Positions 41,641 to 53,509 of a stretch of 64,000 nucleotides of DNA are shown here, one piece after another (positions within the stretch are counted from its first letter, which is position 1; each line of letters begins with the position of its first letter). A program made the position numbers and the translations under genes. Origin of the DNA: Auanema rhodensis (Eukaryota > Nematoda > Chromadorea > Rhabditida > Rhabditidae); contig OZ059896.1 of NCBI GenBank assembly GCA_964057225.1, positions 9,176,001 to 9,240,000 on the forward strand, given 5' to 3'. The notes under the pieces are model-generated. The model was given only the letters and a program-made list of their open reading frames with translations. It was not told the DNA's origin and ran no database searches.

Positions 41641-42572
41641 TTGAAGTGAAATAGCAACAATTAGCTATTCACATATTATTTAGATTTGAACCATTCTCAT
41701 CAGTCTTGATATGAATGGCATAATAATTACAGATATCATACCATATTTGGGAATAACTTGAATGAATGACATGTTGCTGCTGTTGGATCATGCTAACGTT
41801 CAAGGATCACTAGTCTTATCTCTCTAGCGTACCTCATTGGATTGTGTGGATGAGAAGAATTGCTACTATGTTTATAAAACCTATCAAACGTGAAACTATA
41901 TTAAATCGAAAAAAGAAAAAAAAAGAAAAAAACGAAAAGAATAATATAGTTAGTTACTTAGTTATATATAGAAATGATTAAACAAAAGTCATTCATGTAT
42001 GACCAATATCTTTAATCTCTCTTCAGAATAATCAAACATCCGTTTATAAACTACAAACAAGAGAATGTTTAATGAATGGATTGTGTGCATATCAGATACC
42101 AAGATAGATAGCCGAAACTGTCTGATGACAAATGTGCAAACCTTCCTTATCATTAGTATCACGCCTCATTAAAATGGCCAGAAACTTTCTATAATCTTAC
42201 TACAAACTGCTTATTTCTGTTCATATTTTTTTTTCTTTTACTTATTTCATTACTTTTAATGATTTTATCTTAATTTTGCTTTTTTTTTCTATTATTCTGA
42301 TAAAAATACTAATATAAAAGATGAAAACTATAATAGAAAATATCTGTTATCAGTTTGAATTATAATTCTCATTCTTGTCTCCTATTTTACTTTTTTTATA
42401 TATTTTTGATTTTTAACATCAATCTATTTTAATATTTTCATACCTTTCTTTAACAAAAAAAAAATGTTTCTGATCAATATGAAAGGTTTCCCGCTCGATT
42501 TTTATTTTTTGTACTCCTTGAATTAATTTTTTTTTCCAAATAATTATTAAAAAATATTATTTTTTAGAAATC
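41641..42572. other. Upstream region of the cytidine deaminase gene
   Basis: A/T-rich sequence with T-rich blocks at about 42220-42300 and 42395-42480. No gene was seen. An acceptor-like ATTATTTTTTAG at 42567 lies six bases before the deaminase ATG and may be a trans-splice site. Confidence 0.45.
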
Positions 42573-43517
42573 ATGGAACAACTTTCTGATGTCGAAAAGA
42601 AGCTCGTTCAACAATCAAAAGATGTTATGAAGAATGCATATTGGTTTGTAATTTTATTTTTATTTTATAATATATAATATTAGATGTGTCAATAAATACG
42701 TGGCCATAGTATGTCATGTCAAAAAAATCAAAAAAACTGTTAAGAGAGAAAAGAATTTATTTTTGAAAATATTGTCCCCCTCCCACCATTTTCGATCACT
42801 TTTTTCCATCTCTTCTCTAAATTTCTTATTCCATTCCTGAAAAATAATTTAGATTTAGAGTTGAAAAATTATTTGAAGCGTTCCCCTCTCAAGCTATGTT
42901 CCATGGACTTGAACAGATGGTAATCTGTTGGTGCGAGGTCTAGAGAAAAGGGGGGGGGGGAATGCTTTAAAACTTCCCAATCCAGCTCTCTTATATAATT
43001 TATTTTTGTTATATTTCAGTGCTTACAGTAAATTTCCAGTTGGAGCTGCTTTAATAGCTGAAGATGATTCAGTTATCCTTGGAGGTAGCTTCATATTCTA
43101 TTTTACTTTATTTTTTTATTTAAAAAAAAGATTTTTCTCTATGATAACCTTAATTTACTATGTTTTAGCTAATCACGAAAATGCTTCTTATGGAGGAACT
43201 ATTTGTGCCGAAAGATCAGCTATGGTTTCAGCACTTACTGCTGGTCATCGCAAATTCAAAGCCATCGCTATTGGTCAGTTTAATTTAATCTTATTCATTA
43301 AAAACAAAGGTATTTAAATATTTTAGCTACTGAATTACCTCAACCCGCTGCTCCATGTGGATTGTGTCGTCAATTTTTGATTGAATTCGGCAACTATAAG
43401 GTTATTCTGTGCTCCAGCACCTCTAACGAAATTCTTGTAACTTCAACCAAAAATCTTCTTCCCCACGCTTTCACTCCAGCCAGCTTAGAAGAGCATGAGC
43501 AACTTAAGTCTCAATAA
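42573..43517 (+). CDS. cdd: Cytidine deaminase
   Basis: Four exons in phase (42573-42643, 43020-43084, 43169-43273, 43327-43517) give 143 residues, the normal size for a tetrameric CDA. It converts cytidine and deoxycytidine to uridine and deoxyuridine in pyrimidine salvage. Zinc site: NASYGGTICAERSA supplies the Cys and the catalytic Glu, and PAAPCGLCRQFLIEFG supplies the two other Cys ligands. AYSKFPVGAALIAEDDSVIL is the substrate-binding strand, with FPVGAAL. The zinc site is complete, so the protein should be active. The first intron (376 bases) is enlarged by a mariner relic. AATAAA follows near 43566. Confidence 0.95.
42686..42995 (-). mobile_element. Dead mariner-family transposon fragment in the cytidine deaminase intron
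   Basis: The minus strand encodes the C-terminal end of a mariner transposase: DWEVLKHSPPP, a frameshift in the C-run, then LDLAPTDYHLFKSMEHSLRG carrying the last catalytic Asp region. ERFK follows, then a stop, then RNGIRNLEKRWKKVIENGG. A 12-base G run on the plus strand (about 42949-42960) sits where the Pro codons are. The 5' two thirds of the element is missing. The frameshift and stop show it is inactive. Its presence in an intron of an intact gene implies the host splice sites were left alone. Confidence 0.8.
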
Positions 43518-44077
43518 ACTTGTATAGGTCTGTATAAGTTACTGGCATAGTCAGTTGTTTTTTTTAAATAAATTATATTTAATAATCATTTTTAAATAAT
43601 TTATTTTAATGAGATAAAGTAAAATTGGAATGACATTTGGTATTTATAAACATTTTCATAAAAAAAAAACATTAAAATTTAAAATATCTGTAAAAAACAG
43701 TAATAGAAACAAATAAAAAACAAATAAAAATACTATACATACATATTTAAAAATTCAAATTAAATTTCAAAAAATACTGAATGTCTCAATATATAATTAT
43801 AATAAAAATAAAATTTTATTTTTGATATAAATGATATAGTAAAACCCGTATTTTTAAAATAAAATAGATAATATAATCAATGTTTTGTATACTCTACAAG
43901 AGATCGTCAAAGGTAAGTAAAGATATCGTCATTATCATCTGAGAATTTTTATCTTTTTTTTGATAAAATTTTGAGAAAAGAAAAGAAACTTTGTTCTCAG
44001 AATCCGATGACATTATGATAAATGTGAGTTGTGTGACCAAAATATATATAACAACTAAATTGATATACATAGTGATA
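43518..44077. other. Convergent intergenic region
   Basis: A/T-rich sequence between the cytidine deaminase gene (+) and the membrane protein gene (-). No coding sequence or RNA gene was seen. Confidence 0.5.
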
Positions 44078-47000
44078 TCATACAGATGCTGTTACTGTTG
44101 AAGCTGCTTCTGCTGCTTGTACTTGCTCCTGGAGACTTCGTTTTCTTCGTGGTAAAGATTTGTTTAACGTTGTATTTCCAGGAAATACAGGATATCCTTT
44201 ACGTGTTCGGAAGCTGTAAAGGAAAAATTGAAATATAAGGATGAAGAAAGAAAAATTAAAAAAGTAAAATGAGCTGGATTATAGCTTAAAGATTAGTATT
44301 GAACTTAAAAATAAACTAAACAAACAAAAAAATTCTAAAATGATCACAAAATAGTTGAAATCGATTACCCATATACGAGCAAATTAATGAGCAAAATCAC
44401 AAACAAAAAGTTGAAAGCGTATATTTCTAGCTGAAATTTACCTTTTATTTGCTGGCGAAGCAACTGGAGTTGATGGCGGTGTTAAATTTGATAAAGATGT
44501 TGCTTGAGTTTTTGGAATTGTTAATCCTCGATGAACTGGACGAGGGCTGGCTTGCCCCATCAGAGTTGGTATTGATGATTTCGGCTGAGGTGTTGGTGTT
44601 CCTGGAGATGTTGGACCTGAGTCTGATGATGATTTGGCTTGATTTGAACGAGTGGGTAAGCGAGAAGGGGTCGGGAGGCGAGAAAGAGCAGAAGCTTGGT
44701 TAGAACGACTCGGGGTTGCACTACTGAAGCCACTACTTGAATTAGATAATGACTCAAAACCTTAAAAAACAAAAACAAATCATACACTTATTCTACATGC
44801 TCTAATCCTACCGCTAACAATTTTCTTAACGGAATCTTTACGTACTACCATGTTTTCTATTGTAGCTTGCTTTTTTGAGTCATCTACATCGTCGTCGTCA
44901 TCGTCTTCTTCTTCTTCATCTTCGATGTCACGAGAGTCATCAGAATCTTCGCGTGATTCTCGTCCACTGTCAACTGATTTTGGTTCGCTTCTCGGAGATT
45001 CTTGACTTTGCATATCTTGTGGATCTTCAGATTCAACAGAATCACTTGATGATACCATATCATGCTCTATTGTTACAGAAGCACTTTTGGACTAAAAATA
45101 AGAAATCCAGACATATTGTTGTGAATATCAACAATTACCTCTTCGGGTAATTCTGGAATAGTGATAAGCATCGGTACAAATCGTCTCATCCGAATACGAT
45201 CTCGAGCAACATCGATCATTCGTCTCAAATCATATAGAAATTGCTCAGCCATAGCGGGGGGATTTTCCATGTAATCACGATCAAGATATTCTGAAATGTC
45301 TGAATACCTTTCTTATTGTTTTGATATAACCATACCAGCACTGAAAAATAGTCGTTTCTTTTGAGAAGTACCATCAGTTGGGGAGAGAGGAGAGCCAAAA
45401 TCATTTGGATTCTGTGAAAGGCCAGTTGGTGACATTTGATCATGAGGAGTGAACTCATTTGGCGAAGCTCCTAAAGACATTTGAGCTGCAGCTACAGCAG
45501 CCTAAAGAGAATATATAAGTAATTGAAAGAAGTTTGTGTGGAAACTGAAGTACCTTATGAGCCTCTTGTTGTTGTTTGAAATGATACAAGAACTGCATTT
45601 GAATATCAGATATTAGTTGTTGTTTCTTTCTTCTCCAACACATTTGCCAAATAAAGAATGTTCCAAGTAAAGTTAGAATTAATAATCCAGCTAGTAATAG
45701 TGCTACACCAAATTCAGGATTTCGATTATCTTCTCCATTTTTGTATGGATTTGTACCTATATGCAGTTTATGTATATATATGGAATATTATATGTATTGA
45801 TCATACCGGATACACCAGCAACTCGGAACGATATACAGTGTTCATCAGCTAGAAAACCTTCACATGAAACTTTAAGTTGAACTACAGCTCCAACCAATAC
45901 ATTCGAATCATGATCTGATCCACGAAACTGAAATTTTGAAATTTGTTTACTTATCTTTTAATTCTAAATTAGCTGTTTTATATGGAATATGGATGTTATT
46001 GCTAATTTTATATATTCAGGTGACCTCGCAAAGATAAGGAAAATAGGAACGAATTGATTTAAAGAAAAGGAGAACATGATGAGATATCGAGGAGATTGAG
46101 AGACCAAATGAGGAACAGATATTGGAAGTATACGTATAATCTTGATGAGAGATATGTGAAAAACAATAAAAATAAAGACTAAAAATCAAAATATTAATCT
46201 AAATTTTACATGAAAAATCGAATAACTTCAATAATTTCAATATAACTAACCATTATAACAGTTTGTCCTCCAGCTGTTAAAAGAGTAAACATATGTCGTT
46301 TTGAGGCAGGTCGCCATCTATGAGAAATATTTTCAAAATATATTCCGGTAATTGAACAATTAACAGCTCCAGTAGGAGATACATCTATACCACTTTCTAA
46401 AAATGTTTTAATTCAAAGAAAGAAATTTTTATGATGTGGTTATGCATGTTTACTTGTTAATTTCAGTCTTCAAAGTAATTTTTGACACAGTTTACTAATT
46501 TCTTTCAACTTCGTGCTTGTTTCTTTATCTAATGAAAACAACCATTTTGGCTAAAAGCCAATATATTTCTTTCTTATATATATATATATATGATTTTTAG
46601 CTTTCTTTTGAAGTCACAAAGTATATAATACAGAAAGAGAAAGGAAATATACAAGGTCATTGTCGGTATCAGATAAAGAAATTGAGACTCAGTTAACAAT
46701 TACGTATATTGATTTAAATACGTATATATATATTATATTTTATTATATATATAAAGTTAAATAAAAGTATTTATAAATAAAATATTAATTTTAAAACATT
46801 TTTACCTTTCCATAAAATTTTAGTTCGAGGAAGAACAACACCATTATGTGCAGGTAAAGTAACAACAGGTAAATATTTCTCAGTTATATGTGATGATTCA
46901 AAAGGAATATTATGTCTACATTCATCTGAAACAAAATATTTTATTTATTTATTAAGTTTATATATTTATTTTTTTAATTTTTAATCTTTTTTTTTGAAAA

Positions 47001-49204
47001 TATAAGTTAAAATTAATAATATTATTCTTAATTTATGATATATAAAAATTGTCTTCGTCTTTTGTTTCATTTTACTTTTCTAATTGTTTAATTTCTTCAA
47101 AACATTTTGTTTAGTTTTAATTGTCTAACAATTCTTCAAAATGTAAAAAAAAAGAAATTAGATATTAATTTGTTGTAAATATCTTTCGGTTTTTTTTTCG
47201 TAAATGGAACGACAGGTCCTGGGGCAGTTGACATCGGCGCCGCTTGTGTGATGGATGGTCAACGGACCCAGAGAGGTGCTACTGAGAAGACATAAAGAGA
47301 AGGAAAGAGAGAAAGATAAAAGGAGAATAGATGTACAAGATGAGAAAGTTGTTGTTGTAGTGAAGCAGTTCATATTAGAAAGAAATGCTTTTCCTTTTTC
47401 ATAATCTTATTGAAAACGAGAGAAATAGAAGAGAGGCAGGATGATGAAAAAGCTTACGATGATCATGCTTTAAGTTCTTTTTCTTTCATCCAGCTGTATT
47501 TCCACGTTATCAATATCTCATCAGAACCATATCATTTCATTGAAAGGAAAAGTTTTATGAGAAATAACATTCTTTGAACTAAATTATGTTCTTTCACTAA
47601 TATATCATTCTATGTATATATAATATGAAAAGAAGTTGTAATAATTGAACTTTTTGATCATTTAATTCAATTTAAAGAATAAATATTATTAAACTATTTG
47701 ATGTTAAACAATATAAAAGATATTATTATATCATTTCACAAATAATATACTATATATCTCATATTAATTGTGAAAAAAGTAGTTCACATGAAATCATTTG
47801 AATCTAAATCTTAATACTTTCTCATCCAATTAACATTAAATTGAGACTTTCGTAGAATAATCAGTGTTTCTTCTTCTTCTTCTTCTTCTTTAATTTTCGA
47901 TAGAGGTCAATACAAATACATAGCGATTAAAGTATGGATATAACCAGAATATTAGTTAAAGTCAATTCTTTTAATAACATTATTCTGTTGAATTTTAGAA
48001 GATATTACCCCCCTTCGTATGTCGATCTCTCTCTCTTTCTCTCTCTATTACATTCTTTCTTTTTCTTTTTTTTTTCTGAATTATAGAATGTCATTCTGAA
48101 AAAAAGTTATGTTCACAATTGCTTGAAGGAAGTATTTCTACGATGACACTCAATACCTACTGGTTATGCTCCGGGGAAAAAAATTCGTTTTCTTCAAAAT
48201 ATCTGCTGATGATTCTAAGAAATAGGTTTGCAGGCAATTTTTCGGTTAATTGCGCTGTTCATTCTTCTTGATGATGCGTAGCGAATTTTCAACATTTCAT
48301 TGTCATTATCAAAACCATGATCATAACGATAGTGTGGCTAAATGATTGTGGTCGTAGCTGTGATTGAGGCGGACACTTCGTGATAATGATGATGATGGAG
48401 ATGATGACGACGTCATGAAAAACATGAAGAACATTACCAATAGCATGATGAAGATGATGATAGAAGTGATAGCGTGGGATACATATATGAACTAATTGAT
48501 ATATGTATTATATGTAATGAATGATAAGCGAAAAACAGAAAGTAATATAATGATCCGATAATTCGATTGATGACGTTAAACAGTATAAACGAGCATGATT
48601 AGAAAGAAATTTTGTTTGTTTAGGTATGGATATCAAAAAACTTGTTTAAGAAGTTTCATTAAAAGGACAAATGAACTTATATACTTTAAAAGTTATTTCT
48701 TTAATAGTTAAATATGAATAGTATATGGAATATAAAGTACAAAGATGGGCCAAAAAACCATTACTTGATCAAAAATTATTAATAGTTCATCTTATGGTAT
48801 TTTGATTTTCATCAAAATTAAATGAAAGTTCAATAACTATTATGATATCATATTCTATTTTAATTATTCTATTTTGTTATTTATTTAAAATAATAATGTA
48901 ACTAACCAAGTTTGTTAACACAATAACCTGCTGTATTGAGATATACAGGTTGATCTTCGGGACAGATGCAGCTACAGGATTCAGTAATTGAGGTATTTAA
49001 GCCTTTTTTGCTCAAACTAGATGAATCAAGTGCATGAAAAAGTTCGTCACATGAGGGTGGACAAACGGAAGGAAGAAGAGTATCTGGTAGTGAAGATTGA
49101 CGAATGACAGATGATAATATAGCTTCAATAGGTGCTGATTGAACTACGAATATAGTAGCAAATATTGTATTAAAAACTAATAAAATTTTTAGTTCATAAA
49201 ACAT
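44078..49204 (-). CDS. Type I membrane protein with Cys-rich ectodomain, shavenoid-like
   Basis: Ten exons in phase (48907-49204, 46806-46925, 46251-46396, 45807-45927, 45554-45756, 45336-45501, 45139-45299, 44812-45091, 44442-44760, 44078-44213) give 649 residues. A signal peptide (LLVFNTIFATIFVVQSAP) is followed by a Cys-rich segment: SVCPPSCDELF, ESCSCICPEDQPVYLNTAGY then CV. Next come ectodomain strands ending CISFRVAGVSG, one membrane helix (FGVALLLAGLLILTLLGTFF) and a long cytosolic tail with an acidic run, SRLPTPSRLPTRS repeats and a basic end (RTRKGYPVFPG, PRRKRS). The CSC-x-C...P-V-Y layout recalls the N-terminal domain of arthropod shavenoid-like proteins; this is from memory and needs a profile search. 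The first intron is about 2 kb. ATG 49204 lies just after TTTCTCAG, a likely trans-splice acceptor. Confidence 0.75.
47870..47892 (+). repeat. (TTC)n microsatellite
   Basis: About seven TTC units lie in the large first intron of the shavenoid-like gene. Confidence 0.85.
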
Positions 49205-51371
49205 ATTTAGCTGAGAAAAGAAAACCTATCGATTTCGTCTAAGCTTTATCGATATTGAATGAATGGAATATAGTGTATCTACAAACGGACAAGTTGCCGA
49301 AGTCGTTATGCTATCCTGGGGCGTCTGGAATACTAGAACTTTGAAAATACCAAGTTATGGAGCAAGTTATGTAAATAGATCACTAAGACTGAATTATTAT
49401 CAATATTTGTATGTAGTTTATAGGAACTACATGGACAAATAATAGGTAATGCTGAGATTAAAAAGATATAAGTGATTATAGATGGTATTGGCTGGTTTGG
49501 AGATGGCTGGCTAGGCGGTGACTTGCAGTTGGTTAGTGGGGGGGGGGGGAAGGAAGAGGTGGTAGAAGGGGACGAACTGTCCGCTTGTGAGAAGGAAGAA
49601 GACGAAGAGAGAAATCACTGTAACCAGTGAGAGAACAGGGTCAGAGAGTTACGATAGATGGTTTGAATGGAAGAGATGTGTTTGAGACAGTATTCAGGCA
49701 GGGGCTATGGTATATGATGGATACAAGAGAAGTGCGATGTAATGAAAAGATGTAATAAAATAGGAGAATTTAGATGATCAAAGAAAAAGAAAGAAAATAA
49801 GAGAATGAGTTTGTGTGAGAGAAAAAGGAAGAACAAGAAAAAGATAGAATAGTACAAAGTTGAAAGAGAAGTGATAGACTGTGAGAGAGGTACTCCTTCT
49901 TCTCCAGTTATGCGTCTCTTCTGTATTTCTACCGACGACAGCGACGTAGACGATTACGACGGTGACGACGAAACTACGAACAGTCTTGACTGTACAAGAC
50001 GATAACCTGCGATTGGCTATTCTGATAACGGATGAACTAGCAAATCGAGGGCTGTAGGAACCCCCTGCAAGGACAAAATGATCTCGGAACGATGAAGAGG
50101 AGTCGTTCTTCAGTTGACTTCAGAAGACAAGATCGGTGGCCGGTCCAAGACTATCTAAAGTAAAGAGGGGGAGAGAGAAATAGAAAGGGAAAGAGTGATA
50201 GTATAAATAGTTGCGATATGAAGAAAAGTAGTAAAGATATGTATTCAGAACAATTGAAATCATGTTGATGACGATAACGTAACACGACGGATAACATAAG
50301 GTTCGGACAGTAAATATCATTTATCATAAAATCTATTAACATACATATATGAACATTTATTTTGGAAATATAACATTAGCAATCTGTTAATTATATTTAT
50401 TAATATTCAATTATATTTTTATTTTATTCTGATTCTTCGATCTTTTGAGTTTTCTCTAATGTTTTTATGGAGGGGTAGAAGAAGGGGCTGGGGGAAACAA
50501 TCAAATGTATCGCTCATATGTTACTGATCTCTCGACATGATCTCGTGTGTGAAGTGTTGTTATGAAGATTCTTAACTATAAGATAGATGTAATCGTCTGA
50601 ACTCAAAGTCTATTTCTTGTTGTTGAAACACACAATCCAAACTTTTGATGTACTGTATAAATTCGAATTAGCATAAAGATATTACGTGAATGAAAAGATT
50701 CACGCATTCTGATACTTGCAACTCATTTTGAAGTTTGTCATCACAGTAACCGGTTGCACATATACAAACATTAGTATAGTTTAATAGCTTAACTATATGA
50801 ATTACTATATACTAAGGACATGTACGTATGTATGTAAGTATATTACATATGATGAAACTATATGAACATGTATTTAATAAAATTATGTATGTACATTGAT
50901 GAAGAATTAAATACAAAACACTATTTTGTTTAAATATTTTTATTAAATTGATCATTTTATAAATATTTTTACCAAAAAAAAGCAAATAAAAATAATTAAT
51001 TACATTTTTTTTTCATTTCTTACACAGAGTAGCAACAGTTGATTTTTAAGAGCAAATTGATAAGTATTTCTTTGTTTTTTTTTGTTTTGATTGATAGAAA
51101 TACCGTTTTTTGATATAATTTCATTACTTTTTCTTTCAATTTATTACTCATTTGAAACATTTAATTCAACAACAAAAAACTTTATTAGAATACTACAAGA
51201 GCTGATAGGTAGTAGAAGGAGAAGAACGATGGAGCGGGTATAGGGATCATGAACACAGATGAAGTGAGTGTAGTGTGAATATCGATGGAAATCAATTTCT
51301 TATTTATAACTTTAAAAGTATTCATACTAGACAAGTTGTGAGATTTATGCTTTTCTTCGTTAAATCTAACA
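49205..51371. other. Upstream region of the shavenoid-like gene
   Basis: About 2.2 kb. From roughly 49500 to 50180 the plus strand is purine-rich and less A/T-rich (pyrimidine-rich on the strand of the gene), with a G run at about 49538-49549 and several TC/GA stretches. This may be promoter or leader sequence. The open frames at 50120-50342 are translations of it. From 50350 the sequence is A/T-rich with T runs. No gene was seen. Confidence 0.45.
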
Positions 51372-51862
51372 CTACTTGACTAAATTCACTAGTTGCTCAT
51401 CCGCATATGCTATTGGTTGTGTAAATGATCTCTGAAAGACAAAAAATAATTTTTAAAGTTCAAGTTTTCATGTTCAGTAATCTCAGAAAGAAATCTAACG
51501 TAACGGAAAAAAACAAAAAGAAGAACAAAAAAATTAATTTGCAACTTACTTTGTTGAAGCTGGGCTCAGCCAGCATCGATGACCATAGCCGTGAGTTAAA
51601 GCCGGGACGGAAGTTACCTCGGCCAGAAACGAGAGCTCCTCCAGATGGTGATAAATGTGACCATTTAGCAGCGCGTACAAAGTACTCAGCTATAAGAAAT
51701 GATTGAGAAGAAAGAAAAAAAAATTAAATTTGTTGCAAATTTATAAAATTGAGTTATTTACAATTATAAAAAAATACAATATGAATACTCACAGTTTGCT
51801 GTAGCCATAACCAAGCAGGCACATAGCAGCATTACGGTAGCTATACGTCCAAGTGAGCTCAT
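51372..51862 (-). CDS. Small secreted protein, possible neuropeptide precursor
   Basis: Three exons (51793-51862, 51550-51689, 51372-51431) join in phase to 89 residues. The N-terminus is a signal peptide (MSSLGRIATVMLLCACLVMA, TANS). The mature part is SEYFVRAAKWSHLSPSGGAL, VSGRGNFRPGFNSRLWSSML, AEPSFN, then a dibasic Lys-Arg created across the last splice junction and SFTQPIAYADEQLVNLVK to the end. It has no Cys after the signal peptide. Size, signal and a single dibasic site fit a neuropeptide-like or other processed peptide, but there is no amidation glycine next to the site and I recognise no family. The GC content of exon 2 is well above its surroundings. All splice sites are canonical. 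Confidence 0.6.
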
Positions 51863-53442
51863 TATGACGTGAATAATTTTTGATTGGTTTAGAAAAAGTT
51901 CCTTGTAGACTACTGAGGAATAGGAAGACAAAGTCCACGAAGTTGATTGGCTATAAAGAATATAGAATATATGTATAAACTAAATATATATATATATATA
52001 TACATGTATATATGTATACACATATAGTATAATATGTAAAATATTTTGAAGAAAAAGAAAATACGAAAAGAAAGAAAGAATTGAAATAGTAATGTAATGT
52101 ACGATAGAGCAGCAAAACTAGTAGTGACAGCATTGAGTATAATAAGAAATAAATTATGAGAATATCGAATTTCCTAATTATTTAGTCTTTTAGCTATTGT
52201 ATTTTCATTTTCATTAAAGATATCATTATTCTTACCCAAAACTTTTTATTTGTTAGATGCAAAAAAAAAATCCTAAAGAGCTTGTTAATCAAAAAAATGG
52301 AATGGAAAAATAATTTGAGCATACTCCAGAGGAAAAAGCTGAAATTAAACGCAGCATTCTGGCACAGGATCGGGATTCGAAATAAGCTGCATCAGGCAAA
52401 CAGAAGATGAACTTCCTTTACTAAGAATAATTGTCTATACGAAGTTCTGACTAACAGAATTAGAAATAAGACACACAAATGATGATAGAGATTGAATAGA
52501 AAAGATGAATGAATTGAAATACATAGAAATCTTTGAATGTCATGATTTGGCTCCTTTTGGCACATGAGTAATGAGCTACAGGAAAGATGACGTTGAGAAT
52601 GCTTATTGTAGATACTAATACTAATTCATAAAAATAAAAAAGACTTATATTACCACCAATTGAACATGCTTATCAAGTATATAATTATGAGGAGGAAGGA
52701 CTATCTACTCAATTGCATACGTAAACAACCTAAGAGGTTTTTAATATTGTTTTGAAATAAAAAAATATTATTAATACATGGATAATTCATAGTAATTGTA
52801 ATTTAACATTAAATATATTCTATTAGCATATTTAAATAAAAAAGAAAATAATATGAGAAGATTCGTTTGATATTCAAGAATCTAGAATTGAAGGTTTGTG
52901 GACATTGAACTGTATGATTAGGCGAAAAAATCAAAATACCCGGATTGTTCCCAGCTGAAACATCAAAAGTTTCACATCTTTCGCGCTGACTTGATATGGT
53001 AACCAGATGATATGAACATCAGTTTCTTATATAATATTGAAGTTTTTTTTAGTAAAAACGATCTTAGATATTGAAGATAATAATGATAAATTGAAATAAT
53101 TTCAAAATCATTTGATAATACAAAAAAACCTATAATTATAATAATATTAAGGCATGGGATATGATGATAGAACGTAGGCGATTTGAACATTTCATTATTG
53201 CGAAATGATCATATTTTTTGAAGAAAATATGAATAAAAGGTAGTCAATATATAAATTAATAAGATACAAATGTCATGATTTATGAACTGAAAATATTCAT
53301 TGGAACATCGTTTTTTGTTTTTTTTTCTTGTTACGTCACTTTCTAATCCAATCCAACGCCTACTTTTGCGCTTCATTATTTTTAGTAAACTTCAACAAAA
53401 TATTTCTATATATATACATATTTTTGAATATAGAAATATAAA

Positions 53443-53450
53443 GAGAGAAG

Positions 53451-53509
<59 letters not shown>
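53443..53509 (+). repeat. (GA)n microsatellite
   Basis: A GA run with a few GGGA and AAAG interruptions. It produces the Arg/Glu-only stretch of a spurious open frame. Confidence 0.95.

Noticed and set aside
41399-41644. 81-codon Cys/Ser-rich open frame
   Set aside because: Created by tandem GCTCC-type repeats in the GC-rich island; repeats occur at the DNA level and shift frame, so protein selection is unlikely.
47158-47373. Signal-peptide-like open frame inside the first intron of the shavenoid-like gene (minus strand)
   Set aside because: Considered as an alternative first exon, but no GT donor with the needed phase occurs before its stop.
52340-52400. GGGATTCGAA-like sequence resembling a tRNA T arm
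   Set aside because: No matching acceptor, D or anticodon stems in either direction.
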